Shown: positions 1-7,983 of the stretch, one piece after another | Numbering within the stretch: the first letter of the stretch is position 1 | Layout: the number at the start of each line of letters is the position of its first letter | Assembly (NCBI GenBank): GCA_031421635.1 | Contig: JANOPA010000124.1 | Location: 7,834 to 71,833, forward strand | DNA from: JAPOKJ01 sp031421635 | GTDB taxonomy: Bacteria > Pseudomonadota > Gammaproteobacteria > Burkholderiales > Burkholderiaceae_E | DNA: 64,000 bases | Direction of reading: 5' to 3' | Position numbers and translations under genes: made by a program | The notes under the pieces: generated by a model | The model's input: only the letters and a program-made list of their open reading frames with translations | What the model was told of the DNA's origin: nothing | Databases searched by the model: none

Positions 1-324
1 CAAGCCCCGTCTCTCGCGGGCCTTGCCGAATGACCTCTCTCTCACACTGCCTCTTACAAAATGCCTGTCTCCTGGCCGGCGGATTTGCGGTGTGGCAGGC
101 GTTCCCTGGAATACTCCCCAGAGCGACGCTTTGCCGAGTACCCCATTGCCTTTTTGGCAGGGGCTCGCGTATTTTTTCGCGTGGACTCGTCATGGGCTGT
201 ACCTTATTGGAAAGGCCTCGCAAAGTGTTGCAAATACAGACCGGTGGCCGAGTGAAGGTCATTGGACGGTCACTCAGCTCGCTACGCGCTCTAGAACCAT
301 AAATTTTCAGACTGAAAAACACCT
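1..324. other. No recognisable gene
   Basis: Short open frames exist here on the plus strand (for example 23-328 and 30-302), but their translations are rich in Arg, Cys and Ser, match no family I know, and overlap each other in different frames. I see no convincing promoter or RNA structure. It may hold the upstream region of the MFS gene. Confidence 0.4.
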
Positions 325-1587
325 TTGAAATCGGCTGCTTTACTGGTACTTGGTGCGGGCATTGTATCGGCGCTGCACACCGGTAAAGTGCCGGCTGCCT
401 TGACGTTGATTCAAGCGGAATTTGGCATGAGCCTGGTGTTGGCGGGCACTTTGATTTCGCTCCTGCAAATGTCCTCGGCTTGTATTGGCTTGTTTGGCGG
501 AGCTCTGGTGGATCGCTTCGGTCATGCTCGGAGCATGGTGGCAGGCTTGCTCCTGCTCGGCGCGGGAAGCGTGTGGGGAGGCCTTGCAGACAGCGCCTAC
601 AGCCTGCTTGCAAGCCGTGTGCTGGAGAGTGTTGGCTTAGTGTTTACGGTGCTCCCAGGTCCGAGTTTAATGCGCGAAAAAGTGGCTCCTGCGCGCTTGA
701 TGGTTTGGCTGGGGTGGTGGAGCGCCTATATGCCGCTGGGGATGGGGGTTGGCCTCTTGCTAGTGCCCCTGGCGCCGAACTGGCGTTTCGCATGGTTCGT
801 GATCGCCGCAATAAGCTTCGCTTGGGCGATCTGGGTTGCTTGGGCGTTGTTGCGCGCGGAGGGCACAAAGCGGAGCACAAAGTGGAGCACAAAGTGGAGC
901 ACAAAGACCGGCCTTACGACGCAGCCAAGCAGCATGCTGAACAACGCGCGCCGCACCATCAGTAGCTGGGGGCCCTGGCTATTAGCCATTGGGTTTTGCT
1001 TTTATGCCGCGCAATTCATGGGAGTGTTTGGTTTTTTGCCGACCATTTACAAAGAGGCTGGGGTGTCCGCAGCCATCGCAGGTGTGTTAACCAGTATCGG
1101 TGTTTTGGCCAATGCCTGGGGTAATGTGCGCGGCGGCAAAATGGCGCAAGCCGGGTGCCCGATTGACCTCACTATTTTGAAGTCTGCGGTCGCGATGATT
1201 TTCACGGCTTGGTTAATCTTTGCGGCACCGTTGAATTGGGTCCTTGCATCCGTGTTGGAAGGCGAGCGAGCCACGCAGGCGGGCTTCTGGTTACGCTACT
1301 GTGCCGTGCTGTGGTTCTCTGGCGCAGCCGGGCGAATTCCTGCTAGTTTCTTTAACCTCAGCAACCGTTTTGCTCCCGGTCCCGACGTGGTCGCAACCAC
1401 CGTCGGCTTTATGCAGCAGGGCGGTGCCGTGGGGCAACTTATGGCGCCCGTGTTAATCGCATGGGTGGTCACGCAAACCGGCACCTGGAGCCACACCTGG
1501 TGGGTGACAGGTTCGTTCGCACTGGTATTGATAGGCTTTGGCCTGGCCATTGGCCGGGAGCTAAAGCGTCGCGCGCAAAGCGTTTGA
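325..1587 (+). CDS. MFS transporter (12-TM, CynX/NimT-like)
   Basis: A 420-residue polytopic membrane protein with the alternating hydrophobic segments of a major facilitator. The motif A-like stretch GGALVDRFGHARSM lies in the loop between helices 2 and 3, and a polar central loop separates the two six-helix halves. Sequence flavour resembles the CynX/NimT branch, whose members move small anions or drugs; the substrate here is unknown. The start is a TTG at 325 with only a poor ribosome site, so the true N-terminus is uncertain, although the first helix (AALLVLGAGIVSAL) begins immediately after it. The central cytoplasmic loop contains an in-frame 12-bp tandem repeat. No operon partner is evident downstream. 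Confidence 0.8.
   Translation: MKSAALLVLGAGIVSALHTGKVPAALTLIQAEFGMSLVLAGTLISLLQMSSACIGLFGGALVDRFGHARSMVAGLLLLGAGSVWGGLADSAYSLLASRVLESVGLVFTVLPGPSLMREKVAPARLMVWLGWWSAYMPLGMGVGLLLVPLAPNWRFAWFVIAAISFAWAIWVAWALLRAEGTKRSTKWSTKWSTKTGLTTQPSSMLNNARRTISSWGPWLLAIGFCFYAAQFMGVFGFLPTIYKEAGVSAAIAGVLTSIGVLANAWGNVRGGKMAQAGCPIDLTILKSAVAMIFTAWLIFAAPLNWVLASVLEGERATQAGFWLRYCAVLWFSGAAGRIPASFFNLSNRFAPGPDVVATTVGFMQQGGAVGQLMAPVLIAWVVTQTGTWSHTWWVTGSFALVLIGFGLAIGRELKRRAQSV
863..906 (+). repeat. 12-bp in-frame tandem repeat in MFS central loop
   Basis: About 3.7 copies of a 12-bp unit beginning gcacaaag are seen at 863-874, 875-886, 887-898 and 899-906. They encode a Ser-Thr-Lys-Trp type repeat in the cytoplasmic loop between the two halves of the transporter. 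The unit length keeps the frame, so slippage would change loop length without breaking the protein. Confidence 0.85.
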
Positions 1588-1664
1588 ATTGACCACGGCG
1601 GCGGATGGCGTGCAAGACGTAGGACATGTCCTTCTGTCGCCCAGCCCCCGAAAAAAAGCCTCAG

Positions 1665-2060
1665 TCAAGAGTCGACGGCGTCGGCCTCGGCCTCAGGCCA
1701 TAAGCGAGGAAAAAGAAAACGCAAGGCGTGTAGCGGTAGGCCAAAGCGAACCTTGCCCTGAGGCGAATCCGATTTAAGCAGGCCGCGTTTGACCAGTGCC
1801 CCGAGTGCGTCAGTGGCGCTACGCTCACTCATGCTGAGCATGGCCTTGAATTCGCCTCGGGCGTTGATGCGAGGCCGCCATGGCGACCAATGCGGCTTCG
1901 CCGCGTCGAACTCCGCCATAAAAACTCGGCCAACGCGCAAGAAAGTCGGGCACCGTCTTGTACGCAGGGGCCACATGTAGGCCCACTTCCACCTCACGTT
2001 GGCGCCATTCGCCGGGCAAAATGGGCTCGCCCTCAGGAGTTTTCCGGCCAGCCGCTGTTT
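1665..2060 (-). pseudogene. Fic-domain protein remnant, core deleted and frameshifted
   Basis: Two minus-strand frames together look like the C-terminal half of a COG3177-type Fic protein. The upstream frame (about 2045 to 1870) reads GEWRQREVEVGLHVAP and then FLARW, YGGVRRGEAALVAMAASH, which precedes the Fic active site in the family. The downstream frame (about 1870 to 1665) reads SERSATDALGALVKRGLL, then FGLPLHALRFLFPRLWPEA, a typical C-terminal winged-helix ending. The HPFxxGNGR catalytic loop expected between them is absent and the frame changes at the junction. No N-terminal half is found upstream. The gene cannot make an active AMPylase. Family assignment is from remembered motif patterns. 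Confidence 0.7.
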
Positions 2061-2201
2061 GGCTGCACGCGTAGCGTTCTGAGAAAAGTCTTTGTGCAAA
2101 GCTTGGTCAATTTGCCAAGTTCTTGGCGTTTGTAAACCCTTGATTTTAATATTATTTACGGCATTTTAGCCAAGAAGTTTGCGTACCTTTATGCCAACTC
2201 T

Positions 2202-2585
2202 CTAATCTTCGCCAAGCAGCTTCTTGGCCTGATCCGTGCTCAATGAAGACGCGGGTGGCGTCGCATTCGACGCACTTACCCGACGCCTGCGGCTAAGCAC
2301 CCAAGCTAAGCCACCGCCTGCCAACAGCGCAAACGGGCCGCCCCAAAGCAAGTAGGTTGAGCTCTTCACTTCTGGCCTATAAAGTACAAAATCGCCATAG
2401 CGCGCAACCAGATAGTCTTTAATTTGAGAGTCGCTCTTGCCCTGTCGAATTTGCGCTTCGACTTCGCTGCGTAGATCGCGGGCAAGATCGGCATTGGAGT
2501 CGGCCAAGGTTTGGTTTTGGCAGACGAGGCAGCGCAATTCATGCCCGATGACTTTAAAGCGTTCTTCAACTTCGAGGTCGGTCAT
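2202..2585 (-). CDS. ccmH: Cytochrome c maturation protein CcmH (thiol-reductase subunit)
   Basis: CcmH reduces the apocytochrome c heme-binding cysteines before heme ligation, working with CcmF and CcmG on the periplasmic face. The diagnostic LRCLVCQNQ motif is present (Cys19 and Cys22), followed by the three-helix domain with ARYGDFVLYRP and one C-terminal membrane helix at about residues 77-97. The start codon overlaps the ccmG stop as ATGA. Oddly, the family's N-terminal Sec signal peptide is absent: the protein begins only 18 residues before the first Cys, and a TGA about 23 codons upstream in the same frame, with no hydrophobic stretch between, rules out a longer start. The domain may therefore not be exported normally, or a frameshift lies upstream. 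Last gene of the ccm operon. Confidence 0.9.
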   Translation of the reverse strand: MTDLEVEERFKVIGHELRCLVCQNQTLADSNADLARDLRSEVEAQIRQGKSDSQIKDYLVARYGDFVLYRPEVKSSTYLLWGGPFALLAGGGLAWVLSRRRRVSASNATPPASSLSTDQAKKLLGED

Positions 2586-3136
2586 TGTGCCGGCTCCCGG
2601 TTGAGCTTTCCGAGCAGGGGAAGAAGCTCCTTTTCAATGCTCTGAACCGTAAAGGGGCCGATCTGCTTAAAGCGAATTTGGCCTTTCTTATCGATCAAGA
2701 AGCTCTCGGGCGCGCCGTACACTCCGAGGTCGATGACCGCTCGGCCAGGTTGATCCAAAATCACGGTGGCGAACGGATTGCCATGCTTGCCTAACCAGCC
2801 TTGCGCGGCCGTAGGAGCATCCTTCCAGGCTAGCCCAACAATCGGTACAGTTTTCGCAAGAGCCAATTGATTGAGCAAGGGATGCTCAGTCACACAGGCT
2901 GCGCACCAAGAACCCCAGACGTTTAAGAGCCAGACTTTGCCCTTCATACTTTCTGAAGACCAAAGCTCTGGGCTGGCTTGGCCCTCCAGGAGCACGGGCA
3001 ACTTAAGCGCCGGTACGGGTTTGTCGATCATGACGGAGGGCAAGACGCGCGGGTCTTTATCCAGCCCCTTCAATAAAAAATAACCTAGCCCTACGAAGAT
3101 TAGTAACGGTAAGGTAAAGCGCAGAATTTTACTCAT
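2582..3136 (-). CDS. ccmG: Thiol:disulfide interchange protein CcmG/DsbE
   Basis: A membrane-anchored thioredoxin-fold reductase that supplies electrons to the apocytochrome/CcmH disulfide relay. One N-terminal anchor helix (about residues 5-22) is followed by a thioredoxin domain with the redox motif WGSWCAAC (Cys78 and Cys81). Downstream are the family features GLAWKD, the long insertion with GVYGAPESFLID, and the cis-Pro region. The length of 184 residues is normal for the family. It overlaps ccmF by 4 bases upstream and ccmH by 4 bases downstream, so the three are probably translationally coupled. Confidence 0.93.
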   Translation of the reverse strand: MSKILRFTLPLLIFVGLGYFLLKGLDKDPRVLPSVMIDKPVPALKLPVLLEGQASPELWSSESMKGKVWLLNVWGSWCAACVTEHPLLNQLALAKTVPIVGLAWKDAPTAAQGWLGKHGNPFATVILDQPGRAVIDLGVYGAPESFLIDKKGQIRFKQIGPFTVQSIEKELLPLLGKLNREPAQ

Positions 3137-5223
3137 ACAGGCTTTGCCAAATTAGCAATTACTGCACCTGCACCTGCTCCTGCCGCTGCTCCTGCCGCTG
3201 CACCTACAGCCGCTGTTCCTGCTGTTCCTGCTGCAGCTCCCGCTCCCGCTCTCGCTTCAACGGGTTTAGCGCGGCGATAACGCTTGTCGGCCACGGCTAA
3301 GAAACCACCCATGGCCATGAGAATGCAGGCGATCCAAATGTAGTTGATGAAGGGTTTGACACTGATTCTTAGGGCCCAGGCCTGCTCTCCAACGGGCTCA
3401 CCCATGGAGAGGTAAAAGTCGCGGGTGAGAGTGCGGTGAATCGCCGCTTCGGTCATGGCCTGCTTGCCTGCACGGTACACCCGCTTTTCGGGTTCCATTA
3501 CGAAGTTTTTGCCATTGTCGGGCACATGCGTAATGCTAAAGCGACCGCGGATCGCGTCGTAGTTGGCCCCTTTAGTATCTTGCAGACTTTCAAACTTTAC
3601 GCGGTAGCCGGAGATTTCGGTGCTTTGTCCAACGCTTAAGCGCAGCTCTTTTTCGCTTTCGTAAGATTTGACCAAGGTGACACCGAGCACAAAGATGGCA
3701 ATACCCAAATGGGCCAGATGCATGCCCCACACCGAGAGCGAGTGAAGACGAAAGCGCGCCAGACTGAGCTTGCCATCATGGCCGCGCAATAGGGCCAGAG
3801 TGGTTACAACGACCGATGCGGCGATCCAAAAACCGAGACCTAAACCCAGGCTGACGAGAGGGCGAACGCGATCACCGCCGGTGACCATTCCGACAATTGC
3901 AGGGGTGACGAGTGCCGCCATGACGGTCACGCCTAGTGCCCAGCGAAGTTGCGTGGCCACTTCAGCCACACTGCCACTGCGCCAGCGTGTCACCGGTCCG
4001 ACGGCCATCAAGAACAGCAAGGGTGCCATCAAGGGATAAAACACCGAATTGAAGTAGGGCGGTCCTACTGATATTTTGCCCTTGTCGAGAATGTCGAGGA
4101 TGAGAGGGTAGAGGGTTCCGAGGAGCACCGCAGCAAGGGCCACCAACAGCAAAATGTTATTAGCGAGCAGCATCGATTCACGCGACATCAGTCCATACGA
4201 TTGATCACTGCCGCGAATCATCGGTGCCCGCCAAGCGTAGAGCATCAAGGCTCCGCCGATGACGATGCCGAGGAAAATCAAAATAAACACACCTCGGCTC
4301 GGGTCGGTTGCAAAGGCATGCACGGAAGTCAAGACACCCGAACGAACCAGGAAAGTTCCAAGGAGGCTCAAGCTAAAAGCTAGCAAGGCAAGCAGCACCG
4401 TCCAGGTTTTGAACAGGCCGCGCTTTTCGGTGACGGCGAGACAGTGAATCAGTGCGGTCGTGACCAGCCAAGGCATGAACGAAGCATTCTCTACCGGGTC
4501 CCAGAACCACCAGCCGCCCCAGCCTAATTCGTAGTACGCCCAGAAGGAACCGAGAGCGATACCGAGCGTGAGAAAACACCAGGCAATTGTCGTCCAGGGC
4601 CTCGCCCAGCGCGCCCACGCGGCATCAAAGCGTCCGCCGAGAAGGCCTGCGACGGCAAATGCAAAAGCGACCGAGGTACCAACATAGCCCATGTATAAAA
4701 GCGGCGGGTGAAACACCATGCCAGGGTCTTGCAATAAAGGATTGAGGTCACGCCCATCGGCGGCGGGTGGGACTAGGCGATCAAAGGGGTTTGAGGTGAG
4801 CAGAGTAAACAGTAGAAAGCCCGCCCCGATCAGCCCGAGCACAGACAAAATTCTCGCCTTGAGAATGGGACTTAAGGTCTTGGAAAAACAGGCCACGGCC
4901 AGAGTCCAGACGCTGAGGATCACACTCCATAACAGGATCGAGCCTTCATGCGAACCCCAAGTGGCCGCAATTCGGTAGGGCAGGGGCAGTTGCGAGTTGG
5001 AGTGCTGCGCAATCAGTACGACCGAGAAATCATGCCCGATAAAGCCACCCATAAGGCAGCCGAATGCGAAGGTGGTGAGAACAAAGAGAGCGAGCGATGC
5101 AGGCATGCCCACCGCCATCCAGCGGTTGTTATTGGTATAGCTACCGACCATGGGGAGGACCCCCAATAACAAGGCGATGGCCAGGGCCAGGGCGAGCGAG
5201 AAATGTCCGAGTTCAATCCACAT
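3133..5223 (-). CDS. ccmF: Heme lyase subunit CcmF
   Basis: The large polytopic component of the system I cytochrome c synthetase. It takes heme from holo-CcmE and attaches it to apocytochrome c in the periplasm. The tryptophan-rich WWD segment is present (WGGWWFWDPVENASF, about residues 235-250), together with the upstream GTSVAFAFAVAGLL helix and conserved histidines in HPPLLYMGYVG and TEKRGLFKTW. Up to 15 hydrophobic segments can be traced. The 696-residue length is slightly long because the C-terminus carries an extra Ala/Gly tail of about 35 residues after the last helix. ATGA-type overlap with ccmG; a 6-base gap separates it from ccmE. Confidence 0.94.
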   Translation of the reverse strand: MWIELGHFSLALALAIALLLGVLPMVGSYTNNNRWMAVGMPASLALFVLTTFAFGCLMGGFIGHDFSVVLIAQHSNSQLPLPYRIAATWGSHEGSILLWSVILSVWTLAVACFSKTLSPILKARILSVLGLIGAGFLLFTLLTSNPFDRLVPPAADGRDLNPLLQDPGMVFHPPLLYMGYVGTSVAFAFAVAGLLGGRFDAAWARWARPWTTIAWCFLTLGIALGSFWAYYELGWGGWWFWDPVENASFMPWLVTTALIHCLAVTEKRGLFKTWTVLLALLAFSLSLLGTFLVRSGVLTSVHAFATDPSRGVFILIFLGIVIGGALMLYAWRAPMIRGSDQSYGLMSRESMLLANNILLLVALAAVLLGTLYPLILDILDKGKISVGPPYFNSVFYPLMAPLLFLMAVGPVTRWRSGSVAEVATQLRWALGVTVMAALVTPAIVGMVTGGDRVRPLVSLGLGLGFWIAASVVVTTLALLRGHDGKLSLARFRLHSLSVWGMHLAHLGIAIFVLGVTLVKSYESEKELRLSVGQSTEISGYRVKFESLQDTKGANYDAIRGRFSITHVPDNGKNFVMEPEKRVYRAGKQAMTEAAIHRTLTRDFYLSMGEPVGEQAWALRISVKPFINYIWIACILMAMGGFLAVADKRYRRAKPVEARAGAGAAAGTAGTAAVGAAAGAAAGAGAGAVIANLAKPV
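3140..3262 (-). repeat. Low-complexity Ala/Gly tail of CcmF
   Basis: Imperfect 6- to 15-bp repeats of gcngcn and ggngcn codons encode an Ala/Gly tail (AGAGAAAGTAG, then AAAGAAAGAGAG) after the last CcmF helix. It ends in VIANLAKPV, and its last residues overlap the ccmG start. This looks like repeat expansion at the 3' end of the gene. Confidence 0.8.
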
Positions 5224-5229
5224 GGTGTG

Positions 5230-5697
5230 TTACTTCTTTGGTGCCTGTTGAAACTGACCGGGTACGCCGACTGGTTTGCCTGCTTTTTTTAAAGCTTCAG
5301 CGGCTTCGGGGGGCATGTAATTTTCGTCGTGCTTGGCGAGGACTTCACTCGCTTTGAATTGGCCCTCCTGGGTCACCATGCCTTGCGCCACAATACCGCG
5401 CCCTTCCTTGAAAAGGTCCGGCAAAATACCGGTATAGGACACGGTGATGGTCTTGGCGGTATCGGTGACCCGAAACGTCACCGAAGTTGATTGAGCTTCG
5501 CGCTTTAAGCTGCCCTCTTCAACCATGCCACCCAACCTGAAGGTTTTGCCCTTGGGCGCTTCGCCGCTGACGATTTGAGAGGGCGTAAAGAAGAACACCA
5601 AATTGCTTTGGAATGCGTTAAGGACTAAGGTGACTGCTACGGCGATTGCCGCCACACCGGCGGCAATCCAGATCATTCTTTGATGACGGGGCTTCAT
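5230..5697 (-). CDS. ccmE: Heme chaperone CcmE
   Basis: CcmE carries heme covalently on a histidine from the CcmABCD complex to CcmF. The 155-residue protein has one N-terminal anchor helix (about residues 8-28) and an OB-fold domain containing the heme-attachment motif KHDENYMPPE (His123 and Tyr127), with a flexible Lys/Pro-rich C-terminal tail. I choose the start MKPRHQRM at 5697, as in homologues; an in-frame ATG at 5751 would add 18 residues overlapping ccmD. It follows ccmD by about 10 bases and precedes ccmF by 6. Confidence 0.93.
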   Translation of the reverse strand: MKPRHQRMIWIAAGVAAIAVAVTLVLNAFQSNLVFFFTPSQIVSGEAPKGKTFRLGGMVEEGSLKREAQSTSVTFRVTDTAKTITVSYTGILPDLFKEGRGIVAQGMVTQEGQFKASEVLAKHDENYMPPEAAEALKKAGKPVGVPGQFQQAPKK

Positions 5698-5707
5698 GGC
5701 TTTGCCT

Positions 5708-5899
5708 TCATATATTGGTCTTGACGAAGGCTTGCCGCGCCGGCGCTTCATTTGCGATGAGGCGAGCTTGTCCGAGCGCTCTGTGGCGACGCCGACGCAA
5801 GAAGGTGAGCTCGAAGAGAATGGCTAGTGCCAGCATGCCGTAGCTCGCCCAAATAAAATAGCCGTGACCACTTAAATCGAAAAGTGATGAGTTTGTCAT
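5708..5899 (-). CDS. ccmD: Heme exporter accessory protein CcmD
   Basis: A 63-residue single-span membrane protein that stabilises and releases holo-CcmE from the CcmABC complex. It shows the family pattern: a short N-terminus, then GHGYFIWASYGMLALAILFEL, then an Arg-rich cytoplasmic tail (RRRRHR). The ATG at 5899 overlaps the ccmC stop as ATGA, which argues for this start rather than the upstream in-frame ATG at 5947. It lies between ccmC and ccmE, where ccmD is expected. Confidence 0.92.
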   Translation of the reverse strand: MTNSSLFDLSGHGYFIWASYGMLALAILFELTFLRRRRHRALGQARLIANEAPARQAFVKTNI

Positions 5900-6645
5900 G
5901 GTGTGTTTTTCAATGAATGATTGGAAGCAAGGATCTGCTTCACCCAATCGCTGCCCGCTTCACGCTCGATCATCAAACTTCGCACCCGGTGCAGGCTCAC
6001 CGCGATGGCGTAGGCCCAAGCCGCAAGGGTCATGATCAACATGCCGCTCAGCATGGCGCTGGCCATTTTGGAAGTGCCGGGTGTAACGCTCGAACCCTGA
6101 TGCAACGTATTCCACCAGCGCACCGAGTAGTAAATAATAGGAACGTTGATGGCTCCCACGATGGCCAGGAGCGAAGCGGCCCGGTCGGCTTTGCGGGGGT
6201 CGTCAATTGAGGCCTTGAGTGCCATGAAACCCAGGTAAAGAAATAGCAGAATGAGGGTCGAGGTAAGCCTTGCATCCCATACCCAATAAGTGCCCCAGGT
6301 GGGTCGTCCCCAAAACGCTCCGCTCCACAGTGCTACGAAGGCGAACATGGCTCCGGTCGGTGCGAGGGCTTCCGCCATTTGAGCAGATAAACGCGTGTTC
6401 CAAATGAGTGCTGCCGCTGACCAAGCCGCCATGACGAGGTAAATCACCATCGCCATCCAGGCGCTCGGTACATGAATAAAAATAATGCGGTAAGACTCGC
6501 CTTGTTGAAAGTCGGTCGGGGCGACGACAAAGCCGATATAGAGCCCAATGACGCACAGTATTGCCGCCAGCCAGCCGAAGATAGAGACAGCTTTCCCAGC
6601 GAGCGGGTAAAAACGGGCAGGGGATGCGAACTGAAAAATGGACAT
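5896..6645 (-). CDS. ccmC: Heme exporter/handling protein CcmC
   Basis: CcmC presents heme to CcmE in the CcmABC complex. The protein has six predicted membrane helices and the WWD-family heme-binding segment WGTYWVWDARLT (around residue 120), flanked by conserved histidines in FIHVPSAW and NTLHQG. The length of 249 residues is typical. It starts 10 bases after the ccmB stop and overlaps ccmD by 4 bases. Confidence 0.94.
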   Translation of the reverse strand: MSIFQFASPARFYPLAGKAVSIFGWLAAILCVIGLYIGFVVAPTDFQQGESYRIIFIHVPSAWMAMVIYLVMAAWSAAALIWNTRLSAQMAEALAPTGAMFAFVALWSGAFWGRPTWGTYWVWDARLTSTLILLFLYLGFMALKASIDDPRKADRAASLLAIVGAINVPIIYYSVRWWNTLHQGSSVTPGTSKMASAMLSGMLIMTLAAWAYAIAVSLHRVRSLMIEREAGSDWVKQILASNHSLKNTP

Positions 6646-6655
6646 GGCGATACGG

Positions 6656-7384
6656 TTACTCCAAGGCGATTTTAACGGCTAATGCGCTGAACCATGGTCC
6701 CAGGAGGGTACTAAAGATTAAACCAGCCCCTAATAGCGAAAAATGAGCAGAAAAACCAAGCCCCGCGGCTTGTGCTTCGACCGCCCCTGCACCAAAGATC
6801 AAGACTGGAACGGTCAGCGGCAAAACCAGAAGCGCAAGTAAGGAAGCGCCGGCTCGCGTGCCTAAGGTGAGTGCAGCCGCAATCGCCCCTAGCCAGGACA
6901 AAATTGGCGTTCCCAAAAGCAGTGAAAGAACCAGAGTCTGTATTGCAGAGCCTGGCAAGCCAAATTGCAACCCGGCAAGAGGGGCCAATAAAATCACCGG
7001 TAACCCGGTGAGCACCCAATGGGCAATGACCTTACCCGTGATGAGGGCGGGAAGCGGAGCGTTCGAGAGAACGAGTTGTTCCAGGCTGCCGTCGCTATGG
7101 TCGAGGGCGAACAGCCTGGGAAGGGCTAAAAGGTTGGCTAATAGGGCGGCGACCCACACAATGCCTGGAGCAATGGTCGATAACAGTTTTTTGTCGGGGC
7201 TAATCGCTAAAGGAAATAAGCTCGTGACGAGTAAGAAAAAAACAATCACTAAAGCCAGTTCTGCCAAGGAGCGCGCCGCCAGTGCGAAGTCACGTCGCAT
7301 GGCCCAGGTGATGGCATGAAGCGCGCTCACGTTCTGAGGTGCTTTTGTATTGGGCACGCTTGGATCGACACGGGCTCGATTCAC
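6656..7384 (-). CDS. ccmB: Heme exporter membrane subunit CcmB
   Basis: The permease-like subunit of the CcmAB ABC module, which uses ATP hydrolysis to release holo-CcmE. Its 242 residues contain six hydrophobic segments and the typical early signature of the family (FALDHSDGSLEQLVLSNAPL near residue 95). An N-terminal extension of about 25 residues precedes the usual start around AITWAMRRDFALAARS, so an internal start at 7313 is possible. The upstream start overlaps the ccmA stop by 4 bases, which supports it. Confidence 0.9.
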   Translation of the reverse strand: MNRARVDPSVPNTKAPQNVSALHAITWAMRRDFALAARSLAELALVIVFFLLVTSLFPLAISPDKKLLSTIAPGIVWVAALLANLLALPRLFALDHSDGSLEQLVLSNAPLPALITGKVIAHWVLTGLPVILLAPLAGLQFGLPGSAIQTLVLSLLLGTPILSWLGAIAAALTLGTRAGASLLALLVLPLTVPVLIFGAGAVEAQAAGLGFSAHFSLLGAGLIFSTLLGPWFSALAVKIALE

Positions 7385-7983
7385 GCTTCGCCCAGATCAA
7401 TGGTGAAATGAGCGGCTAGCTTGGGAATGTCCTGATGTGTGGCGATCAGGGCTAAGCCGCCACTTGCCAGATGTTTTTCCAGAATGTTTGCGAAAAGTAT
7501 TTGACCCTGCTGGTCCAAAGCTGTGCTGGGTTCATCGAGGAGCCAAATTGGGCAGGGCGACAGGATTAGTCGCGCCAGGGAAACTCTGCGTTTTTGACCG
7601 GCGGAAAGCCTCGCAAAACTCAGCTCGGCCTGCTCTGCGATTCCGACCGCGTGCAGCGCTTGGTCAACGCTTTGGGTCGAGGCTCCACCGTCGAGTTGTG
7701 CGCTCCACACCAGGTTCTCATACGGGGTAAAGCTATCTTTCCAACCGGTAAGGTGACTCTGATAAAGCAGGCTCCCCTGTGTTTGAATTTGACCGAAAAG
7801 CGTTTTCGAGAGTCCAGCGACACAACGCAAAAGTGTGCTTTTGCCGCTTCCGTTGTGGCCACGTAAAGCTGCCCACTGCCCCGATGCGAGCTCGAGGTTG
7901 AGGCCCTCAAAGAGCGTGCGATGCCCCGCCCCACAGGCTACGCCCTTAAGCGCCAGGCAGGCTTGCGAGCGTGTTGGAGTCAC
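7381..7983 (-). CDS. ccmA: Heme exporter ATP-binding protein CcmA
   Basis: ABC-type ATPase that energises release of holo-CcmE from CcmC/D. Walker A is GHNGSGKST (about residues 42-50), the signature is LSAGQKRRVSLARL, and Walker B is IWLLDEPSTALD, followed by the H-loop in ATHQD. At 200 residues it has the usual short CcmA length. It overlaps ccmI and ccmB by 4 bases on each side. Confidence 0.94.
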   Translation of the reverse strand: MTPTRSQACLALKGVACGAGHRTLFEGLNLELASGQWAALRGHNGSGKSTLLRCVAGLSKTLFGQIQTQGSLLYQSHLTGWKDSFTPYENLVWSAQLDGGASTQSVDQALHAVGIAEQAELSFARLSAGQKRRVSLARLILSPCPIWLLDEPSTALDQQGQILFANILEKHLASGGLALIATHQDIPKLAAHFTIDLGEA

